DNA of 64,000 nt, from the NCBI RefSeq assembly GCF_011758655.1, contig NZ_JAAMPA010000001.1:1488001-1552000 (forward strand), written 5' to 3'. This stretch comes from Modestobacter marinus. GTDB lineage: Bacteria > Actinomycetota > Actinomycetes > Mycobacteriales > Geodermatophilaceae. Under the pieces are notes generated by a model. It saw nothing but the letters and a program-made list of their open reading frames with translations, made no database searches and was not told where the DNA came from. A program made the position numbers and the translations under genes. Every line of letters begins with the position of its first letter. Within the stretch, counting starts at the first letter, position 1. Below are positions 43,007-51,486 of this stretch, piece by piece.

Positions 43007-44049
43007 GCCTGCGCGCCCACGTCGTCGTCCGGCGGGGACCGTTGCTGGTCGACGTCGAGCTGGCCGTGGCCGACGGCGAGGTGCTGGCGGTGCTCGGGCC
43101 CAACGGCGCCGGGAAGTCCACCGTGCTGCGGGTGCTGGCCGGGCTGCTGGCCCCCGACGGTGGCCGGGTGAGCGTCGGCGACGACGTCTGGGACGGCGAC
43201 GACGTGCACCTGCCCGCGCACCGCCGTCCGCTGGGCATGGTGTTCCAGGACCACCTGCTGTTCCCGCACCTGAGCGTCACCGAGAACGTGGCGTTCGGCC
43301 TGCGCACCCGGGGCGTCGGCAAGGCGGCGGCCCGGGCCGCGGCCGCCGCCTGGCTGGAGCGGGTGGGGCTGGCGGACCTGGGGGCGCGGCGTCCCGGGCA
43401 GCTCTCCGGCGGGCAGGCGCAGCGGGCCGCGCTCGCCCGGGCGCTGGTCGGCGACCCGCGGGTCCTGCTGCTGGACGAGCCGCTGTCGGCGCTGGACGCG
43501 CGGACCCGGCTCGCCGTCCGGGCCGAGCTGCACCGGCACCTCAGCGACTACGCCGGCAGCGCGGTGCTGGTGACCCACGACCCGGTCGACGCGATGGCGC
43601 TGGCCGACCGGATCGTGGTCATCGAGGACGGCCGGGTCGTCCAGGCCGGCACCCCGGCCGAGGTCGCCCGCCGGCCCCGCACCGACTACGTCGCCCGGCT
43701 GGTGGGGCTGGTCCTGCTGGCCGGCACCGGGGCCGGGACGACGGTCGAGCTGGACGGCGGCGGGACGGTCGCGGTGGCCGCCGAGGCGCGCGGGCCGGTG
43801 TTCGCCGCCGTCCGGCCGGAGTCGGTGGCGCTGTACCTGCAGCGCCCGGCGGGCAGCCCGCGCAACGTGTGGCCGCTCCGCCTGGCCGCGGCGACCCCGC
43901 ACGGCCCGGTGGTGCGCTGCGACCTGGTCGGGGAGGTGGCGCTGACCGCCGACGTCACCGCCACCTCCTTCGCCGAGCTGGGGCTGGCGCCCGGCGCCGA
44001 GGTCTGGGCCTCGGTCAAGGCCTCCGAGGTCGCCGTCTACCCCCGCTGA
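43003..44049 (+). CDS. modC: Molybdate ABC transporter ATP-binding protein ModC
   Basis: The 348-residue ATPase has Walker A GPNGAGKST (about 31-39), signature LSGGQAQR, Walker B LLLDEPLSALD and the switch His in VTHDP. A TOBE domain in the last 70 residues (PVVRCDLVGEVALTADVTATSFAELGL) allows molybdate feedback. GTG at 43003 overlaps the modB TGA. It powers molybdate import. Confidence 0.92.
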   Translation: MSLRAHVVVRRGPLLVDVELAVADGEVLAVLGPNGAGKSTVLRVLAGLLAPDGGRVSVGDDVWDGDDVHLPAHRRPLGMVFQDHLLFPHLSVTENVAFGLRTRGVGKAAARAAAAAWLERVGLADLGARRPGQLSGGQAQRAALARALVGDPRVLLLDEPLSALDARTRLAVRAELHRHLSDYAGSAVLVTHDPVDAMALADRIVVIEDGRVVQAGTPAEVARRPRTDYVARLVGLVLLAGTGAGTTVELDGGGTVAVAAEARGPVFAAVRPESVALYLQRPAGSPRNVWPLRLAAATPHGPVVRCDLVGEVALTADVTATSFAELGLAPGAEVWASVKASEVAVYPR

Positions 44050-44061
44050 GAGAGTGAGGGC

Positions 44062-44637
44062 ATGACGTCGGATGCACCCGTGGCCGGCCTGGTGCTCGCC
44101 GCCGGCGGCGGCCGCCGGTACGGCATGCCGAAGGCCCTGGTCGAGTACGAGGGCAGCCTGCTGGTCGAACGGGCGGTCCGGACGGCGGCCGCCGTCTGCG
44201 ACCCGGTGCTCGTCGTGCTCGGCGCCCAGGCGGTCGACGTCTGGCGCACCGCCGACCTGACCGGCGCCACCGTGCTGGCCAACCGCGACTGGGAGAGCGG
44301 GATGGCCTCCAGCCTGCGCACCGGGCTCGACGGGCTGCGCGGCTGGCCCGGCCGGGTCGACGCCGTGCTGGTGCAGCTCGTGGACATGCCGGGGATGACG
44401 CCGGCGGCGCTGGCCCGGCTGGCCGAGCACGCCGCCCCCGACGCCCTGGCCGTCGCGAGCTACGACGGCGTCCGCGGCCACCCGGTGCTGCTGGGCCGCG
44501 AGCACTGGGCCGGCGTGGCCGCGACGGCGACCGGCGACGAGGGCGCCCGCGCCTACCTGGCCGCGCACGAGGTCGTCGAGGTGGACTGCACCGGCCTGGC
44601 CGACCCCACGGACCTGGACGTCCCGCCGACGGCGTGA
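44062..44637 (+). CDS. MobA/MocA-like nucleotidyltransferase
   Basis: The 191-residue protein has the NTP-transferase signature GLVLAAGGGRRYGMPKAL (residues 9-26) and VQLVDMPGMTP for the metal-binding Asp. Proteins of this shape attach GMP or CMP to molybdopterin (MobA, MocA) or act in other nucleotide-sugar reactions. The position between modC and moaE supports a molybdenum-cofactor role, with CMP transfer (MocA-like) somewhat favoured by the GGGRRYGMPKAL form. Its TGA overlaps the moaE GTG. Confidence 0.8.
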   Translation: MTSDAPVAGLVLAAGGGRRYGMPKALVEYEGSLLVERAVRTAAAVCDPVLVVLGAQAVDVWRTADLTGATVLANRDWESGMASSLRTGLDGLRGWPGRVDAVLVQLVDMPGMTPAALARLAEHAAPDALAVASYDGVRGHPVLLGREHWAGVAATATGDEGARAYLAAHEVVEVDCTGLADPTDLDVPPTA

Positions 44638-45077
44638 GCGCGAGTACCTTCGCCGCCGTGGAGACGATCCTGGCCCGGGTGACCGAGGAGCCGCTGTCGG
44701 TCGCCGAGCACGAGGCGGCCGTCGCTGACAAGCGGGCGGGTGCGGTGGTCTCCTTCGTCGGTGTGGTCCGCGACCACGACGGCGGCCGCTCGGTCACCGA
44801 GCTCGAGTACACCGGGCACCCGACCGCGCCCGAGCTGATCGCCGAGATCGCCGCCGAGTTCGCCGCCCGCCCGGAGGTGCAGGCCGTCGCCGTCTCCCAC
44901 CGGATCGGCCTGCTGGGCATCGGCGACGTCGCGCTGGCCTGCGCGGTGAGCGCCGCGCACCGCGGTCAGGCGTTCGCCGCCTGCGCGGAGCTCGTCGACG
45001 AGGTGAAGGCCCGGCTGCCGATCTGGAAGCGGCAGGTCTTCTCCGACGGCGACGAGGAGTGGGTCGCCTGCCCGTGA
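44634..45077 (+). CDS. moaE: Molybdopterin synthase catalytic subunit MoaE
   Basis: The 147-residue protein has the MoaE hallmarks: GAVVSFVGVVRDHDGGRSVTELEYTGH, the VSHRIGLLGIGDVAL stretch, and the active-site lysine segment EVKARLPIWKRQ near the C-terminus. With MoaD it adds two sulfurs to precursor Z (cPMP) to make molybdopterin. It is the last gene of the modABC-containing operon. The partner moaD lies 2 kb away on the opposite strand. Confidence 0.92.
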   Translation: MSASTFAAVETILARVTEEPLSVAEHEAAVADKRAGAVVSFVGVVRDHDGGRSVTELEYTGHPTAPELIAEIAAEFAARPEVQAVAVSHRIGLLGIGDVALACAVSAAHRGQAFAACAELVDEVKARLPIWKRQVFSDGDEEWVACP

Positions 45078-45213
45078 CGGGTGGGCAACCTGTGACGATG
45101 CTCCTTGCCTGCCCGGCCGCGCGCATGGCATAACTGACCGACTCGACTCCAGACCACGGGGCGGGTGCTCCTCCGGTGTACCGCGGGTGGCGGACTGACC
45201 GGGAGGTCCCAGA

Positions 45214-46803
45214 GTGCCCTGGCGGACGGGCGAGATCGTCGTCGAGGCGATGCCCTCGGGCTTCATGGCCCTGGACGCCGACTGGCGGATCACCTACGTG
45301 AACCAGGCCGGGGTGGCGATCGTCGGCGTGCCGCGTGAGCACCTGGTCGGCGCGGACTTCTGGGAGGCCTTCCCGGCCAACCGGGACAACGAGTTCGGCC
45401 GGGCGTACCGGCGGGCGGTCGCCACCGGTGAACCGGTCAGCGTGGAGAGCTTCTACCCGCATCCGCTGAACCGCTGGTTCGAGGTCCAGGCGATCCCGGC
45501 CGACGGCGGCCTGCTGTGCTACTTCTCCGACGTCACCGACCGCCGGGCGAGCCGGGAGCGGCTGGCGATGCTCGCCCGGGTGAGCGCGGAGCTGGCCGGC
45601 ACCCTGGACGTCGACTCCGCGGCCACCCGCATCCCGCGGCTGATCGTCCCGGTGCTGGGCGACTGGTGCGTGCTGACCGTGCTGGACGACGACGGACGCC
45701 CGCGCGACGTCGGCTGGTGGCACGTCGACCCGGCCCGGCGTCCCCTGGTGGAGCGGTACACCGCCGTCCGGCTGAGCTCGATGCCGGTCACCTCGCCGGT
45801 GGTGCGCGCCCTGCTCGGCGAGACCGTGGTCGCCGCCGCCGGCGACGTGGCCGAGCTGATGCCCGAGGGTCAGGCCCGGGACCTGCTGGGGCTGCTCGGG
45901 CCGCACTCCGGGGTGACCCTGCCGCTGCGCGGGCGGGGGCGGACGCTGGGTGCCCTCACGCTGTACTTCGACGGCGAGCGCACCGTCGAGGACTCCGACC
46001 TGGCCACCGCCCAGGAGGTCGCCGACCGGGCCGGCCTGGCGCTGGACAACGTGCGGCTGTTCTCCCAGCAGCGGCAGCTGGCCGAGGAGCTGCAGCGCAG
46101 CCTGCTCACCGGTGCCTTCACCGACGACCGGGCCGAGGTCGTCGTCCGGTACACCCCGGCCGCCGAGGCGGCCCGGGTCGGTGGCGACTGGTACGACGCC
46201 TTCCGCCAGCCCTGCGGGGCCACCATGCTGGTCATCGGCGACGTCGTCGGCCACGACACCGCGGCCGCCGCGGCGATGGGGCAGCTGCGCTCGCTGCTGC
46301 GGGGCATCGCGACCTACAGCGACGCCGGGCCGGGTGAGGTGCTGCGCGGCCTGGACGCGTCGATGGCCCAGCTGGACGTCGGCACCTACGCCACGGCGGC
46401 GGTGGCGCGCTTCGAGCAGACCCCCGACGAGATGGCCCGCGGCGTGACCCGCATGCGGTGGTGCAACGCCGGGCACCTGCCACCGCTGGTGATCAACCCC
46501 GACGGCACCCTGGCCGCGCTGGCCGACTGGCGGGGCGAGCTGCTGCTCGGCGTGGACGCCGAGACCACCCGCGGGGAGTCGGTGGTCACCCTCGACGGCG
46601 GGACGACGGTGCTGCTGTTCACCGACGGGCTGATCGAGAGCCGCGGCGGCGACCTGGACCAGGGGATGGCCCGGTTGCGGGGCGCCGCCGCGGAGCTGGC
46701 CGGCAGGTCACTGGACGAGCTCTGCGACGAGCTGCTCGACCGGCTCGTGCACGGCCAGCCCGAGGACGACGTCGCCCTGGTCGCCATCCGCCTGCACGGC
46801 TGA
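45214..46803 (+). CDS. PAS-GAF-SpoIIE protein phosphatase
   Basis: The 529-residue cytoplasmic protein has a PAS domain (about 8-112; GFMALDADWRITYVNQAG), a GAF domain (about 120-280) and a SpoIIE phosphatase domain (about 300-525) with GGDWYDAF, GDVVGHDTAAAAAMGQLRS and EDDVALVAIRL. It senses an intracellular signal and dephosphorylates a partner protein. No serine-kinase or STAS gene lies beside it. The GTG has GGGAGGTCCC upstream. It separates the two molybdenum gene groups without obvious functional link. Confidence 0.85.
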   Translation: MPWRTGEIVVEAMPSGFMALDADWRITYVNQAGVAIVGVPREHLVGADFWEAFPANRDNEFGRAYRRAVATGEPVSVESFYPHPLNRWFEVQAIPADGGLLCYFSDVTDRRASRERLAMLARVSAELAGTLDVDSAATRIPRLIVPVLGDWCVLTVLDDDGRPRDVGWWHVDPARRPLVERYTAVRLSSMPVTSPVVRALLGETVVAAAGDVAELMPEGQARDLLGLLGPHSGVTLPLRGRGRTLGALTLYFDGERTVEDSDLATAQEVADRAGLALDNVRLFSQQRQLAEELQRSLLTGAFTDDRAEVVVRYTPAAEAARVGGDWYDAFRQPCGATMLVIGDVVGHDTAAAAAMGQLRSLLRGIATYSDAGPGEVLRGLDASMAQLDVGTYATAAVARFEQTPDEMARGVTRMRWCNAGHLPPLVINPDGTLAALADWRGELLLGVDAETTRGESVVTLDGGTTVLLFTDGLIESRGGDLDQGMARLRGAAAELAGRSLDELCDELLDRLVHGQPEDDVALVAIRLHG

Positions 46804-46828
46804 GCGCCGGGCCCGGCGGCCGGTCGCG

Positions 46829-47041
46829 TCAGTGCGCGCCGGCGCCGGCCAGTCCGTCGTCGTCCCGGCCGTGCCGCCGGGCCTCGTCCCGCGCGGCCCG
46901 CTCCTCCTCGGCCTCGGCGTCCAGCCGGCGGGCCTCACCGTCGATGGTGGCCGCGGCGTCGCCGTGGGACTCGCCGTAGACCTGCTCGGCGCGGCCCAGC
47001 AGCTCCTCGGCCTTCGCCTTGGCCTTGTCGAACACGCTCAT
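46829..47041 (-). CDS. Small charged helical protein, unknown function
   Basis: The 70-residue product (MSVFDKAKAKAEELLGRAEQVYGES followed by alternating Ala/Glu/Arg residues) is predicted to be one long amphipathic helix with a Gly/Ala-rich end. The first 25 residues resemble CsbD-like or short antitoxin-like proteins, but similarity is too weak to name it. ATG at 47041 has GAGGAGGCCCTG upstream. It lies downstream of moaD on the same strand, behind a hairpin. Confidence 0.6.
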   Translation of the reverse strand: MSVFDKAKAKAEELLGRAEQVYGESHGDAAATIDGEARRLDAEAEEERAARDEARRHGRDDDGLAGAGAH

Positions 47042-47073
47042 CAGGGCCTCCTCATCCGCCGTGCTGTCTGGTC

Positions 47074-47095
47074 GGCTGACACGCCTGGGTCAGCC
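47074..47095 (-). terminator. Hairpin at the end of the moaA-moaD operon
   Basis: GGCTGAC (47074-47080) pairs with GTCAGCC (47089-47095) around an 8-nt loop. The right arm contains the moaD stop codon. It separates moaD from the 70-residue protein gene. Confidence 0.4.
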
Positions 47096-47332
47096 TCCGG
47101 CGAACGGGGGCAGCACGTCCACCACCGAGCCGGGCGCCAGCACCAACGCGCGATCCCGGGTGGTGGTTCCGTCGACCAGGAAGGAACAGGCGGTCAGCAC
47201 CCGCTCCAGCCGCTCGCCGTGGTCGTCGGCGAGCTGGCCGACGAGCTCGGCGAGGGTGCCGGCCTCCCGGGTCTCGGTGTCCACGCCGACCACGGCGCGG
47301 GCGCCGGCGAAGTAGCGCACGGTGACCGGCAC
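47090..47332 (-). CDS. moaD: Molybdopterin synthase sulfur-carrier subunit MoaD
   Basis: The 80-residue ubiquitin-like protein (VTVRYFAGARAVVG at the start, VLAPGSVVDVLPPFAGG at the end) ends in the Gly-Gly that is thiocarboxylated and delivers sulfur to MoaE. Length and fold pattern are standard for MoaD/ThiS. It follows moaA by 2 nt on the same strand, so both are co-transcribed. Confidence 0.9.
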   Translation of the reverse strand: MPVTVRYFAGARAVVGVDTETREAGTLAELVGQLADDHGERLERVLTACSFLVDGTTTRDRALVLAPGSVVDVLPPFAGG

Positions 47333-47334
47333 GG

Positions 47335-48384
47335 TCAGCCCCCGATCGCGGACATCGGGCGGGACGGCTGCAGGAAGCTCGGGTCGTCGATGCCGTGCCC
47401 GGGCAGCTTGGACAGCGTCGCGATCCGCCAGCGGTCGGCGAGCTCGGCGTCGTCGGCGCCGCTGCGCAGCGCGGTGCGGAGGTCGGACTCCTCGCGGGCG
47501 AACAGGCAGTTGCGGATCTGCCCGTCGGCGGTGAGCCGGGTCCGGTCGCAGGCGCCGCAGAACGACCGGGTCACCGAGGCGATGACGCCGACGGTCAGCC
47601 CGGTGTCGTCGACCAGCCAGCGCTCGGCCGGGGCGGCGCCGCGCTCCTCGACGTCCGGCGTCAGCGTGTGCGTGGCGGTGAGCCGGGCCAGGATGTCCTC
47701 GGCGGTCACCATCTCCCCGCGGGTCCAGGCGTGGTGGGCGTCCAGCGGCATCTGCTCGATGAAGCGCAGCTCGTAGCCGTGCTCCAGGCAGTACTCAAGC
47801 AGCGGGACGGCGTCGTCCTCGTTGATGCCGCGCATCAGGACGGCGTTGACCTTCACCGGCGTGAGGCCGGCGTCCCGGGCCGCCGCCATGCCGGCGAGGA
47901 CGTCGGGCAGCCGGTCCCGGTGGGTGATCTGCTTGAACCGCTCGCGGTCCAGGGTGTCCAGGCTGACGTTGATCCGGTCCAGGCCGGCGGCGGCCAGGGC
48001 CGGCGCCATCCGGGACAGCCCGATCGCGTTGGTGGTCAGGCTGACCTCCGGGCGGGGGCGCAGCGCCGTCGTCGCCGCGACGATGCCGGGCAGCCCGGGG
48101 CGCAGCAGCGGCTCGCCGCCGGTGAAGCGCACCTCCCGGATGCCCAGGTGCTCGACGCCGATCCGCACCAGCCGGACGACCTCGTCGTCGGTGAGCTGCT
48201 CGACCTTGGGCAGCCACTGGAGGCCCTCGGGCGGCATGCAGTAGGTGCAGCGCAGGTTGCACCGGTCGGTCAGCGAGACCCGCAGGTCGGTCGCGGTGCG
48301 CCCGTGCCGGTCGACGAGCCCGCCGCTGCCCGGGGTCACCGTCGGGCGCACCCGCGGGTCGGGGAGGGGGCTGGGAGACGTCAC
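47335..48384 (-). CDS. moaA: GTP 3',8-cyclase MoaA
   Basis: The 349-residue radical-SAM enzyme has the CxxxCxxC cluster in TDRCNLRCTYCMPPEGL, the second Fe-S cluster ligands SFCGACDRTRL and NCLF, the VRFTGGEPLL motif and the functional C-terminal Gly-Gly (SAIGG). With MoaC it converts GTP to cPMP, the first step of molybdenum-cofactor synthesis. GTG at 48384 is preferred: TACATT lies 7 nt upstream (48396-48391) on the minus strand as a -10, suggesting a leaderless transcript. Longer versions would start inside the promoter. moaC is not in the window. Confidence 0.9.
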   Translation of the reverse strand: MTSPSPLPDPRVRPTVTPGSGGLVDRHGRTATDLRVSLTDRCNLRCTYCMPPEGLQWLPKVEQLTDDEVVRLVRIGVEHLGIREVRFTGGEPLLRPGLPGIVAATTALRPRPEVSLTTNAIGLSRMAPALAAAGLDRINVSLDTLDRERFKQITHRDRLPDVLAGMAAARDAGLTPVKVNAVLMRGINEDDAVPLLEYCLEHGYELRFIEQMPLDAHHAWTRGEMVTAEDILARLTATHTLTPDVEERGAAPAERWLVDDTGLTVGVIASVTRSFCGACDRTRLTADGQIRNCLFAREESDLRTALRSGADDAELADRWRIATLSKLPGHGIDDPSFLQPSRPMSAIGG

Positions 48385-48533
48385 GGCCCGAATGTAGTGC
48401 CGGATCGGCGGGTGGGCGCGGTCGCGGCGCACGCCGTCGGGCCGGGTGGCCGGCTGCTACGTTCGCGGGGCCACCCGAGGGTCCGGCGGGCATCCCCGCA
48501 CTCGCCTGTGGCCAGGAAGCGCGAGAAGAAGCT

Positions 48534-49772
48534 GTGCCAGCCCACGCCGTCTTCACCCCCTACGCCCGGCTGTTCACCGTCCCCGGTGCCCGGGCCTTCT
48601 CCCTCGCCGGCTGGTTCGCCCGGGTCCCGATGGCCACCGTGGGCCTGGGGTCGGTGCTCCTCGTCCAGGCCGAGTCGGGCAGCTACGCCCTCGCGGGGGC
48701 CATCGCCGGCACCCTGTCGCTCGCTTTCGCCGTCGCCAGCCCGCAGTGGGCCCGGGTGATGGACCGGTACGGGCAGAGCCCGGTGCTGCGCTGGACGGCG
48801 CTGGCCTACCTCGTGCTGGGGCTGTCGTTCGTCGCGGTGGTGGTGTCCGGTGCCCCGGTCTGGACGTGGTTCGCGCTGGCCGTGCTGTCCGGGGCGAGCG
48901 GCACCAGCATCGGCTCGGTGGTCCGCAGCCGCTGGGCGCACGCGCTGGAGGACCCGGCCCAGCGGCAGACCGCCTTCGCCTTCGAGTCGGTCGCCGACGA
49001 GGTCGTCTTCGTCACCGCGCCGCCACTGGTGACCTTCCTGGCCGCGCTGGTCTCCCCGCCCGCCGGGTTCCTGACCGGGCTGCTGGTCGGGGTCGTCGGC
49101 GGCCTGGTGATGTCCCGGCTGGAGACGACCGCGCCGCCGGTCACCCCCCGGGTGGCCGGGCAGCCGCACGTGCGGATCCGGGTGCTCACCGCGGGGCTGG
49201 TCGCCGTCGCGGTCACCTACCTGGCCATGGGCCTGGTCTTCGGGGCGATGGACGTCGTCGTGGTGGGCTTCGCCGACGCGGAGGGCCGGCCGGCCGTCGC
49301 CGGGCTGGCGCTGTCGGCCTACGCCGCGGGCAGCCTGGTCGCCGGCCTCGCCTACGGCGTCGTCCGGCTGCCCGGCACGCTGGTCACCCGGTTCCTCGGC
49401 TGCGCGCTGCTGTTCGCCGTCGCCGCGCAGACGCTCTACCTGGTCAGCTCGCTGCGGCTGCTCATCGGGCTGGCCTTCCTGGCCGGCCTGACGATCGCGC
49501 CGGTGCTGGTCGCCGGGATGTCGCTGGTGGAGTCCCGGGTGCCGCGAGCCTCGCTCACCGAGAGCCTGACCTGGACGTCGACCGGCCTCACCGTCGGGGT
49601 CACCGCGGGCTCGGCGCTGGCCGGGACGGCGGTCGACCGGTGGGGCGCGGAATCGGCCTTCGCCGTCCCGGCGCTGGGGGCGGCGCTCACCGGACTGCTC
49701 GGGGTGGCCGCCTGGGCGGTGCTCCGCCGGCCGACCGGCCAGGTCGCCGAGGTCGCCCCCGCCGCGCACTGA
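48534..49772 (+). CDS. Major facilitator superfamily transporter
   Basis: The 412-residue protein has twelve hydrophobic segments in the MFS 6+6 pattern, with a loop 2-3 signature-like PQWARVMDRYGQSP. The substrate is unknown; the overall look is that of actinobacterial efflux MFS proteins. GTG start at 48534. It is divergent from moaA and ends at a strong hairpin. Confidence 0.8.
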   Translation: MPAHAVFTPYARLFTVPGARAFSLAGWFARVPMATVGLGSVLLVQAESGSYALAGAIAGTLSLAFAVASPQWARVMDRYGQSPVLRWTALAYLVLGLSFVAVVVSGAPVWTWFALAVLSGASGTSIGSVVRSRWAHALEDPAQRQTAFAFESVADEVVFVTAPPLVTFLAALVSPPAGFLTGLLVGVVGGLVMSRLETTAPPVTPRVAGQPHVRIRVLTAGLVAVAVTYLAMGLVFGAMDVVVVGFADAEGRPAVAGLALSAYAAGSLVAGLAYGVVRLPGTLVTRFLGCALLFAVAAQTLYLVSSLRLLIGLAFLAGLTIAPVLVAGMSLVESRVPRASLTESLTWTSTGLTVGVTAGSALAGTAVDRWGAESAFAVPALGAALTGLLGVAAWAVLRRPTGQVAEVAPAAH

Positions 49773-49773
49773 C

Positions 49774-49798
49774 CGGCCCGGGGCGCGGCCCCGGGCCG
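49774..49798 (+). terminator. Terminator hairpin after the MFS gene
   Basis: CGGCCCGGGG (49774-49783) pairs perfectly with CCCCGGGCCG (49789-49798) around a 5-nt loop, starting just after the stop codon and ending 53 nt before prfC. Confidence 0.65.
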
Positions 49799-49851
49799 CG
49801 GCCGTACATTGGGGGGACCGTCCGCGCCACCCGAGGAGACCCGGCACCACG

Positions 49852-51474
49852 ATGAGCACCGTCCCGAGCACGGAGCTCCGTCCCGACGCCAGCACCACCG
49901 AGGTGCTGGCCCAGGCCGCCCGGCGGCGGACGTTCGCGGTGATCAGCCACCCCGACGCGGGGAAGTCGACGTTGACCGAGGCCCTGGCGCTGCACGCGCG
50001 GGTGATCGGGCAGGCCGGTGCGGTGCACGGCAAGGCCGGGCGGCGGGGCACGGTGTCGGACTGGATGGACATGGAGAAGGCCCGCGGCATCTCCATCACC
50101 TCCGCGGCCCTGCAGTTCGAGTACCGGGATGCGGTGGTCAACCTGCTGGACACCCCCGGGCACGCGGACTTCTCCGAGGACACCTACCGGGTGCTCACCG
50201 CCGTGGACGCCGCGGTGATGCTCATCGACGCCGCCAAGGGCCTGGAGGCCCAGACGATGAAGCTGTTCGCCGTCTGCCGGCACCGCGGCATCCCGGTGAT
50301 CACCGTGGTCAACAAGTGGGACCGGCCGGGCAAGGACGCCCTGGAGCTGATGGACGAGGTCGCCGAGCGCACCGGGCTGACCCCCACCCCGCTGACCTGG
50401 CCGGTGGGCATCTCCGGGGACTTCCGCGGCGTGCTGGACCGCCGCGACGGCACCTACCGCCGGTTCACCCGCACCGCCGGCGGCGCCACCATCGCCCCCG
50501 AGGAGACACTCACCCCCGAGGCCGCCGAGGCCCGCGAGGGCATCGACTGGACCCGCGCGGTCGAGGAGAACGAGCTCCTGGACGCCACCGAGGCCGACCA
50601 CGACCAGCAGCGGTTCCTGGACGGCGAGACGACGCCGGTCATCTTCGCCTCCGCGGTCTCCAACTTCGGCGTCGGCGCGCTGCTGGACGTCCTGGTCGAC
50701 CTGGCCCCGGCGCCCGCCCCGCGGCCGGACGCCGAGGGTGACCTGCGGCCGGTCGAGGCGTCGTTCAGCGCGTTCGTGTTCAAGGTGCAGTCCGGCATGG
50801 ACGCCGCCCACCGCGACCGGCTGGCCTACATCCGGATCGCCTCCGGGGTGTTCGAGCGCGGCATGGTCGTCACCCACGCGACCACCGGCCGGCCGTTCGC
50901 CACCAAGTACGCCCAGCACGTGTTCGGCCGGGAACGGGAGAGCGTCGACACCGCGTACCCCGGCGACGTCGTCGGCCTGGTCAACGCCAACGCCCTGCAC
51001 GTCGGCGACACCCTCTACGCCGGCACCAAGGTCACCTTCCCGCCGCTGACCACCTTCGCGCCCGAGCACTTCGCGGTGATGCGCGGCAAGGACACCGCCA
51101 AGTTCAAGCAGTTCCGCCGCGGCGTCGGCCAGCTCGGCTCCGAGGGCGTGGCCCAGGTGCTGCGCTCGGACCGCCGCGGCGACCAGGCACCCGTGCTCGC
51201 CGTCGTCGGCCCCATGCAGTTCGAGGTGGCCGCGCACCGGATGGCCCAGGAGTTCGGCGCACCGGTCGAGCTGGACCACCTGCCCTACCAGGTCGCCGTC
51301 CGCACCGACGCCGCCTCCGCCCCCGCTGTGGCCGCCGCCCGCGGTGTCGAGGTGTTCGAGCGCGAGGACGGCGAGCTGCTGGCGCTGTTCATGGACAAGT
51401 GGGACCTGCGCTCGCTGCAGCAGCGCAGCCCGGAGCTCACGCTGGAGCCGATGGTGGCCGCCCAGCTGAGCTGA
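49852..51474 (+). CDS. prfC: Peptide chain release factor 3
   Basis: The 540-residue GTPase has G1 SHPDAGKST (about 31-39), G3 DTPGHADFSEDTYR and G4 NKWD, followed by translation-factor domains II and III (RPVEASFSAFVFKVQSGMDAAHRDRLAY). RF3 releases RF1/RF2 from the ribosome after peptide hydrolysis. Length matches the E. coli protein. ATG at 49852. It is convergent with the WYL regulator, 12 bp apart. Confidence 0.93.
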   Translation: MSTVPSTELRPDASTTEVLAQAARRRTFAVISHPDAGKSTLTEALALHARVIGQAGAVHGKAGRRGTVSDWMDMEKARGISITSAALQFEYRDAVVNLLDTPGHADFSEDTYRVLTAVDAAVMLIDAAKGLEAQTMKLFAVCRHRGIPVITVVNKWDRPGKDALELMDEVAERTGLTPTPLTWPVGISGDFRGVLDRRDGTYRRFTRTAGGATIAPEETLTPEAAEAREGIDWTRAVEENELLDATEADHDQQRFLDGETTPVIFASAVSNFGVGALLDVLVDLAPAPAPRPDAEGDLRPVEASFSAFVFKVQSGMDAAHRDRLAYIRIASGVFERGMVVTHATTGRPFATKYAQHVFGRERESVDTAYPGDVVGLVNANALHVGDTLYAGTKVTFPPLTTFAPEHFAVMRGKDTAKFKQFRRGVGQLGSEGVAQVLRSDRRGDQAPVLAVVGPMQFEVAAHRMAQEFGAPVELDHLPYQVAVRTDAASAPAVAAARGVEVFEREDGELLALFMDKWDLRSLQQRSPELTLEPMVAAQLS

Positions 51475-51486
51475 CCCCTCGTCCGG

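Noticed and set aside
48469-48477. GGCCACCCG/CGGGTGGCC inverted repeat before the MFS gene as a regulator site or molybdenum-cofactor riboswitch
   Set aside because: The 17-nt loop and 9-bp stem are not exceptional in this GC content, it is not on the moaA transcript side, and none of the expected Moco riboswitch structure is visible.
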